Source: Bacteriovoracaceae bacterium
GTDB lineage: Bacteria; Bdellovibrionota; Bacteriovoracia; Bacteriovoracales; Bacteriovoracaceae
Assembly (NCBI GenBank): GCA_947440875.1
Contig: CANETG010000018.1
Span: forward strand, 1 to 19,180
Length of the DNA: 19,180 nt
Reading direction: 5' to 3'
Positions 14,906-19,180 of this stretch are shown here, in pieces. Position 1 is the stretch's first letter. Every line of letters starts with the position of its first letter. The translations under genes were made by a program, and so were the position numbers. The notes under the pieces are model-generated. The model was not told where the DNA came from. It was given only the letters and a program-made list of their open reading frames with translations, and made no database searches.

Positions 14906-16583
14906 TGTCGCTCTCCAACGTTGAAAGGTCGCCTTCCGGCAACCCCAGTTCCCTCGCCTTGAGTAAGCGCCTCATGATTTTTCCACTCCGGGTTTTGGGA
15001 AGATTATCCATGAACTGGATTTCTCTCGGTGCCAAGGCCGCTCCGAGTTTTTTTCTGGCGTGTGCGAGGATCTGAAGTTTTTGTTCTTCCGACTGAGCGA
15101 AAGATTTTTTCAAAACGACATAGCCCTTAATCATTTCTCCAATCACAGGATCAGGAATTCCGATTACCGCCGACTCGAGCACCGCTGGATGATCCATCAA
15201 CACGTTCTCCACTTCGAAGGGACCGATGAGGTGCCCTGATGTTTTGATAACGTCATCCTTTCTTCCAACGAACCAGAAATATCCATCCTCATCTTTTCGT
15301 GCCAGATCGCCGGAGAGGTACCACTCGCCCACGAAACATTTCGAGTACCGTTCGGGATTCCCCAGGTAGGCAGTGAACATGGATGGCCAGCCTTTGCGGA
15401 TCGCAATCTCTCCCTGCTCGTTACTCTCAGCGAATGAAATCTCTCCATTCTTAAAATCTTTTATCAGAGCGACTTCGATTCCTGGCAGTGGTTTTCCCAT
15501 GGACCCGGGCTTCACAGGCAATTTTCTATCATTGGCAATGATGATCCCTCCGGTCTCTGTTTGCCACCAGTTGTCGTGAAGGGTGAGATGTAAATTCTCC
15601 TCCACCCATTTGATGACTTCAGGATTAAGTGGCTCACCCACACTGGAAGCGAATCTGATGTGTGAAAAATCATACTTCTTCGGTAATTCCTCTCCGGCCT
15701 TCATAAGCATTCTGATTGCCGTCGGAGCTGAGTACCAGACGTCGACTTTGAAATGATTGAGTATCTCGTACCAGCGAGTCGCATTGAATTCAGCACCATC
15801 AATCAGCAAGGTGGCGCCATTACAGAGTGGAGAAATAATTCCGTAAGATGTGCCGGTGACCCAGCCGGGATCTGCGGTACACCAGAAGACATCGTTCGGC
15901 TGGAGATCTAAGGCGTATTGTCCGGACTCTTTATGAAAAACAACCGCCTGATGAATGTGAACAGCTCCCTTAGGTTCTCCTGTTGTACCGCTGGTGAAAT
16001 GCAGAAGCGCCATATCCGTCGGCTGAGTTTTTTCTAAGAGAGGTGTCGCATCTGCCTCATCCATCAAAGTATAAAAATCAATTGCGCCGGGAATATCTTT
16101 CAGAGAGCCATCATCATCAATCAAAATGATGTGTTCCAAGAGGGGCAGAGAATCGCGGACGGGTAAAACTTTTTTACGAAAAAGAGATGCCTGAGAAAAG
16201 AGTGCCTTCGCTTTACCCTTATTCATGCGGGCAAAAATAGGCTCCGGACCGAAGGCCGGAAATAGCGGAGAGAAAACGGCACCCAGTCGCAGAGTACCCA
16301 GTGCTACGGTGTAAAGTTCCGGGATCCGGGGAGATAAAGAAAATAAAATATCACCTTTCTTCACTCCCAATTTTTTTAGTCCATTGGCAAATTTATGAGT
16401 CGCGTTCGTGAGTTCTTGATAGGAAATATCACGGACTTCAGATCGTTCCGCTGTCCAGGTGGCCGGCACATAACGAATCGCTGTTGAATGACGGTGGGGG
16501 CCGCTGACCTGGCGATCAAGTGCTTCGTGGCAGATATTCAGGAAGCCATCTTTCCTTAGGAGTGCTGCCACCGTTTCATTCAT
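14892..16583 (-). CDS. acsA: Acetyl-CoA synthetase-type AMP-forming ligase
   Basis: 563 residues, close to AcsA of Bacillus type. Adenylating motifs: FTSGTTGEPKG (196-206, phosphate loop), SSVGEPLNPE (313-322), WWQTETGG (339-346), YLSGDLARKDEDGYFWFVGR (422-441) and the hinge after it. PKTRSGKIMRR (529-539) has Lys535, the catalytic lysine regulated by acetylation in Acs. The tryptophans before QTETGG are those that limit the acyl pocket in Acs, so acetate or propionate is the likely substrate. Reaction: acetate + ATP + CoA to acetyl-CoA + AMP + PPi. It shares an ATGA with the upstream AhpD-like gene and overlaps E1-alpha by 14 bases. The context says that two routes to acyl-CoA are made together. 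No acetyltransferase or deacetylase regulator is in the window. Confidence 0.92.
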   Translation of the reverse strand: MNETVAALLRKDGFLNICHEALDRQVSGPHRHSTAIRYVPATWTAERSEVRDISYQELTNATHKFANGLKKLGVKKGDILFSLSPRIPELYTVALGTLRLGAVFSPLFPAFGPEPIFARMNKGKAKALFSQASLFRKKVLPVRDSLPLLEHIILIDDDGSLKDIPGAIDFYTLMDEADATPLLEKTQPTDMALLHFTSGTTGEPKGAVHIHQAVVFHKESGQYALDLQPNDVFWCTADPGWVTGTSYGIISPLCNGATLLIDGAEFNATRWYEILNHFKVDVWYSAPTAIRMLMKAGEELPKKYDFSHIRFASSVGEPLNPEVIKWVEENLHLTLHDNWWQTETGGIIIANDRKLPVKPGSMGKPLPGIEVALIKDFKNGEISFAESNEQGEIAIRKGWPSMFTAYLGNPERYSKCFVGEWYLSGDLARKDEDGYFWFVGRKDDVIKTSGHLIGPFEVENVLMDHPAVLESAVIGIPDPVIGEMIKGYVVLKKSFAQSEEQKLQILAHARKKLGAALAPREIQFMDNLPKTRSGKIMRRLLKARELGLPEGDLSTLESDSGRS

Positions 16584-16936
16584 AGAACATTTCCTGCTTC
16601 AAACTGAGTGAGTGCCTCAAGCGCCTCACAACCATAGATGAGTCCAGGGCCACCTGCCATCATGACAGAGACGCCGATCGTTTCCAGAATCTCTTCTCTC
16701 GAGGCACCCGTCTTTAAAGCATCATGAACATGATAGGCGATGCATCCCGCACAGGGAGTCGTAATGGATATGGAAAGAGCGATGAGCTCTTTCATTTTTC
16801 TAGGAAGAGCACCGTTGTGAAGAGATTGCTGATGAAGCTGAGCAAATCCCTTCATCGCTCCAGGGATTTCTGTTGAAAGTTTTCCCGCCAGTGATTGCAG
16901 GCGATGATACATCTCGGGATAAGTTTCATCAGACAT
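16580..16936 (-). CDS. AhpD-like / carboxymuconolactone decarboxylase family protein
   Basis: 118 residues, a single CMD domain. The sequence fits the AhpD active-site pattern E-x11-CxxC-x3-H exactly: Glu50, Cys62, Cys65, His69, in MKELIALSIS ... PCAGCIAYHVHDAL. This favours a thiol-disulfide peroxidase-partner role over true decarboxylation. A glycine-rich helix follows (VSVMMAGGPGLIYG). GAGG stands seven bases before the ATG. It opens the six-gene operon and shares ATGA with acsA. In mycobacteria AhpD is reduced by lipoamide on an E2 subunit, which would explain the placement with an E2 gene; here that link is inference. No ahpC is in view. Confidence 0.87.
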   Translation of the reverse strand: MSDETYPEMYHRLQSLAGKLSTEIPGAMKGFAQLHQQSLHNGALPRKMKELIALSISITTPCAGCIAYHVHDALKTGASREEILETIGVSVMMAGGPGLIYGCEALEALTQFEAGNVL

Positions 16937-17094
16937 AGAATTTCCTCTGGATAAGATTATTTAAAACTGTGAATGTTTAGAGACTAGGCCATCCCCTCTC
17001 CCTATCTTTGAAAAGCTTCGGATCCACAACCGTGTCGAAGAGTTTTTCCACCTCCTTCTAATCCTTTTAAGTAAGGTGAACTCAATCCGTTTCA

Positions 17095-17124
17095 ATACTA
17101 GGGTTCCTTGAATTTTTAAGACAA
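17095..17124 (-). promoter_or_regulatory. Candidate sigma-70 promoter of the six-gene acyl-CoA operon
   Basis: On the minus strand TTGTCT (17119-17124; 4 of 6) and TAGTAT (17095-17100; 4 of 6) stand 18 bases apart. Transcription would start near 17088 and give a leader of about 150 bases before the AhpD-like gene. An inverted repeat ends seven bases upstream of the -35 box, which supports a controlled promoter. Pattern match only. Confidence 0.35.
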
Positions 17125-17131
17125 GACCATG

Positions 17132-17154
17132 TGAATTAAGAGAGAGTTAATTCA
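17132..17154. promoter_or_regulatory. Inverted repeat, operator candidate upstream of the acyl-CoA operon
   Basis: TGAATTAA (17132-17139) and TTAATTCA (17147-17154) are exact reverse complements around GAGAGAG, and two G-T pairs would extend the stem. Lying just upstream of the -35 candidate, it is placed like a binding site for a dimeric activator. Confidence 0.4.
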
Positions 17155-17161
17155 TGATCAC

Positions 17162-17215
17162 TTAAGATTGATTCGGATGGTGCGGCGACACCCTTTTTTC
17201 TAATGCTAGTGCCAT
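17162..17215 (-). CDS. Possible 17-residue ORF (leader peptide or gene remnant)
   Basis: ATG at 17215, six bases after a strong GAGGAGG-type site, opens the frame MALALEKRVSPHHPNQS and then TAA. It lies 28 bases after the stop of the erythromycin-esterase-family gene on the same strand and upstream of the acyl-CoA operon. The ribosome site is better than those of several full genes here, so ribosomes may well load. The peptide has no recognised family. It may be what remains of a third operon gene, or a translated leader. Confidence 0.35.
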   Translation of the reverse strand: MALALEKRVSPHHPNQS

Positions 17216-17242
17216 AAGACACCTCCTCACTCAAATTGAAAT

Positions 17243-18550
17243 CTATATCTTGTTCCCGTAGGGATAAGTCTCAGGATACTTATGGATATCAAATGGTACC
17301 TCGAGAGAAGTAATTGCGTGAGTTCGATCAATGTAAATGAAAGCATCGTACCGGTTTGAAAGTGACGTAGGGACATAGTTTCCCAGATGCTCTAACTCAG
17401 GATCATAGACAACTCCAATCGCACGATGACCTTTCACCTGCGAAAGAGCGCAGCGATGATTCGTGGGATCGAAGATCAGGAAAAAGTCTTTCATGCCGAC
17501 ATTAGCAATCACGCTATGAAATGTTTCCTCCAGGCTGCCTGGTAAAGCTTCCGGAATAGTGAAGGTCATCACTGGTCCGTCCCAGGCGTAGGAAGCAGTC
17601 ACTGTTCCTGAGTAAGTGCCGAACCCCACCAGTCCCACATTTTCCTGACCATAAATTTCCCGGGCAAGCCCTCCGATGTTAACCTGTCCATTCATAACCA
17701 TGTCCGTCGCTCTGTAATCTCCAATGTGGGTGTTGTGCGCCCAGACCACTGCCTTAGCGTTATGACCATATCTTTCTAACAAGGTTTCGAGTGTCTCCAT
17801 CATGTGATTGTCACGAACGTTCCAGGAATTATCTTCCCCAAAAATCATTGCCCGATAGTAGCTTTCGGCATTGTTAACGATCCTGACATTTTGTCTCACA
17901 TCAAACCATGCATCACTATCCACATCAGAGATTCTTGCGCTCAGAGTGGCATTCAAGACGTCCAGAATTTCTTTCTTGCACCCAGCGGGTACCTTCAGAA
18001 GCGATCGGGCATAAGCTTTTTCATCATGCCGATACGATTCAAGGCAGGAATACTTTTTCTCTGCCATGCGGGCAAGCTCCGGATCTAATTTCCTCAGAAT
18101 AGTGATCACCTGGTCCATGGATTCATAAAGAGAATAAACATCCAATCCGTGCATGCCAACCGCTCGATCCTCCCCGTGATTCCAGTTCTTGAGCCATTCG
18201 ACGAAGCCAAGGACCTCCGTGTTCGCCCACATCCAGGTAGGCCAGCGGGTAAAACCAGAGAGTACCTCGTGAGCATCCTGACCTTGTTTGCCCGCAACGA
18301 ATTGATTTATTTTCTGGCACGGAGGCCAGTCACCCTCTACCGCCACAAAATTAAATCCGTGGTTGATGATGAGCTCCTGTGTGATGGCCTGTCTCCATTC
18401 ATAAAACTCCTGAGTCCCGTGGCTGCTTTCTCCCAGCATGACAATTTTTTTATCCTTAAAAGTTTCCACTAGAGGCTGGATGGACGTCTTATCCTTTAAC
18501 GGATGCCCGAGTGTAATAATTTCCTGGAGATATTTTAGATAAGAGTTCAT
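17243..18550 (-). CDS. Erythromycin esterase family protein
   Basis: 435 residues, full length for the family. Key blocks: LGESSHGTQEFYEWR (39-53) with Glu41 and His44 (the EreB Glu43/His46 pair), AVEGDWPP (70-77), GMHGLDVYS (132-140), and WAHNTHIGD (270-278) with His272 and His275. True EreA/EreB enzymes open the macrolide lactone, but most family members are chromosomal, of unknown substrate, and sit beside phosphoribosyltransferase and dienelactone hydrolase genes, as here. Resistance should not be assumed. AAAGGA stands six bases before the ATG. It is third in a minus-strand unit, 26 bases after the stop of the broken hydrolase gene. No signal peptide is visible, so it is cytoplasmic. Confidence 0.9.
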   Translation of the reverse strand: MNSYLKYLQEIITLGHPLKDKTSIQPLVETFKDKKIVMLGESSHGTQEFYEWRQAITQELIINHGFNFVAVEGDWPPCQKINQFVAGKQGQDAHEVLSGFTRWPTWMWANTEVLGFVEWLKNWNHGEDRAVGMHGLDVYSLYESMDQVITILRKLDPELARMAEKKYSCLESYRHDEKAYARSLLKVPAGCKKEILDVLNATLSARISDVDSDAWFDVRQNVRIVNNAESYYRAMIFGEDNSWNVRDNHMMETLETLLERYGHNAKAVVWAHNTHIGDYRATDMVMNGQVNIGGLAREIYGQENVGLVGFGTYSGTVTASYAWDGPVMTFTIPEALPGSLEETFHSVIANVGMKDFFLIFDPTNHRCALSQVKGHRAIGVVYDPELEHLGNYVPTSLSNRYDAFIYIDRTHAITSLEVPFDIHKYPETYPYGNKI

Positions 18551-18576
18551 ATTTTTTCCTTTGATGATTCGTCTTT

Positions 18577-18772
18577 TTAACCAGGTAGTACTTCCTCAAA
18601 TTGTTTCCGGGGAAAAAAGTGCTCCAACCAATGCACCGATAAATCCACCACTCGATTTAAGGTGCCTGGTTCTTCGAACAAGTGAGTGGCGCCTTCAACT
18701 AATTTTAACTCCGAGTGACAGATGTCCCGCCACATTAATATCTTTTATTCTTATAGTGACTTCTCTCAACAT
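18577..18772 (-). pseudogene. Dienelactone hydrolase-family gene with large internal deletion
   Basis: The gene keeps its start region and its end but has lost the middle. At 18772 an ATG with GAGGA six bases upstream begins MLREVTIRIKDINVAGHLSL, the usual opening strand pair of these alpha/beta hydrolases, but this frame stops at 18695-18697. In a second frame the C-terminus is intact: SELKLVEG, GATHLFEEPGTL (the family's conserved terminal histidine motif), then VHWLEHFF, ending at TAA 18577-18579. About 65 codons remain of roughly 200, so the nucleophile-serine and aspartate segments are gone. A 51-residue peptide from an internal ATG could still be made but cannot be an enzyme. Its place between the phosphoribosyltransferase and erythromycin esterase genes is where such a hydrolase is often found. 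Confidence 0.75.
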
Positions 18773-18787
18773 ACGGATTCCTCTTTT

Positions 18788-19180
18788 TTAAAACGTTTTC
18801 GTAGCGACAAGTTCCTTCAGCACTTCCTCATCCGTCACCTGATCAAATTTTTGATACCACATTCCTACACTCACTAGATTCTTGATTCGGTGGAGGCAAA
18901 TCACATGATCGTAGTTTATCTTGATCGCGGTTGAAACTTGTGAAGGACCAACGGGAACAGCAAGGAAAATACTGTCAGGGTGAAGCGTCCGAAGGAACTG
19001 AGCTGCAGCCACGGCAGTCGACCCGGTTGCCAATCCATCATCCACGACAATAATATTTTTTCCATCCATCGAACGTAGTTTTCTCCCCCCTCGATAGAGC
19101 CGGATTCTCCGCTGTAACTCCTCCTTCTCGCGCAAGATCGTGTCCTGCACCGTCGGATCAGATTGATCGTAATAACTAAG
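18788..19180 (-). CDS. Phosphoribosyltransferase-like protein, C-terminal part (5' end outside window)
   Basis: The frame stays open to the right edge (130 codons seen); the GTG at 19150 is inside the gene, since in-frame codons before it read YYDQSDPTV. The PRPP-binding loop VVDDGLATGSTA is complete (about residues 45-56 of the visible part) and is followed by AVPVGPSQ and a VGMWYQKFDQVTDEEV ending, both typical of the stand-alone phosphoribosyltransferases that neighbour dienelactone hydrolase and erythromycin esterase genes. The true nucleobase substrate, if any, is unknown. It leads the minus-strand unit; the broken hydrolase gene starts 15 bases after its stop. Full-length members have about 210-220 residues, so roughly 80 are missing off the edge. 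Confidence 0.88.
   Translation of the reverse strand, partial: LSYYDQSDPTVQDTILREKEELQRRIRLYRGGRKLRSMDGKNIIVVDDGLATGSTAVAAAQFLRTLHPDSIFLAVPVGPSQVSTAIKINYDHVICLHRIKNLVSVGMWYQKFDQVTDEEVLKELVATKTF

Noticed and set aside
17243..18550. Reading the erythromycin esterase homolog as an antibiotic resistance gene
   Set aside because: Most chromosomal members beside phosphoribosyltransferase genes have no shown macrolide activity, and there is no mobile element or resistance cassette around it.
18561..18791. Plus-strand ORF of 76 codons opposite the broken hydrolase gene
   Set aside because: The opposite strand carries recognisable hydrolase family motifs; the plus-strand frame is a shadow without a ribosome site.
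1..19180. CRISPR arrays, tRNA or rRNA genes, intact transposases
   Set aside because: No regularly spaced repeats, no cloverleaf with matching arms, no rRNA-like block and no transposase motif were seen on either strand.

Overview
The window reads as an ordinary chromosomal stretch of a Gram-negative bacterium. Evidence is two lipobox lipoproteins beside a CsgG-family protein, several Sec-type signal peptides, and strong AGGAGG-type ribosome sites. The mix (CsgG/DUF4810/DUF799 operon, a large Ski2-like helicase that fits the DUF3516 family, a secreted HNH-type nuclease, a short AarF kinase) suggests a member of Bdellovibrionota, possibly Bacteriovoracia. That assignment is inference from gene content only. 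No rRNA, tRNA, CRISPR array or intact insertion sequence is visible.

Layout. (1) 1-1292, plus strand: the end of a CsgG-family gene, then two small outer-membrane lipoproteins, coupled by overlapping start/stop codons. (2) 1333-3825, plus: a Ski2-like DEAD/DEAH helicase, convergent with an AarF/UbiB-like kinase (minus). (3) 5037-7663: a secreted choloylglycine-hydrolase-family enzyme (minus), divergent from a membrane-anchored helical protein with proline-punctuated repeats of about 14 residues (plus), then a secreted HNH-type nuclease (minus). (4) 7664-8059: a gene-poor gap with inverted repeats. (5) 8060-10501, plus: a three-gene cassette of a secreted protein with three small cysteine loops, a membrane-anchored protein with two more cysteine loops, and a polytopic protein whose N-terminal half resembles signal peptidase II (LspA) and whose C-terminus is a HAMP domain. 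This cassette is the most novel-looking part. (6) 10502-10961: a low-GC gap with what looks like a decayed minus-strand gene. (7) 10962-11711: a short-chain dehydrogenase. (8) 16936 down to 11665, minus: a tightly coupled six-gene operon of an AhpD-like protein, acetyl-CoA synthetase, E1-alpha, E1-beta and E2 of a 2-oxoacid dehydrogenase, and an acyl carrier protein. No E3 is present. (9) 16937-17242: its control region, with a promoter candidate, an operator-like dyad and a 17-codon ORF. (10) 17243 to the right edge, minus: an erythromycin-esterase-family protein, an internally deleted dienelactone-hydrolase gene, and a phosphoribosyltransferase cut by the window edge.

How the genes work together. 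The operon in (8) would make acyl-CoA from two directions: oxidative decarboxylation of a 2-oxoacid through lipoyl-E2, and ATP-driven activation of acetate. Its first gene has the complete AhpD motif. Since AhpD proteins can take electrons from lipoyl-E2 subunits, a peroxide-defence link is plausible. Cluster (10) joins families often found side by side, here with the hydrolase gene destroyed. In (5), gene order and shared cysteine spacing suggest two exported partner proteins and a membrane protein that either processes them or senses them. That function is inferred, not shown.
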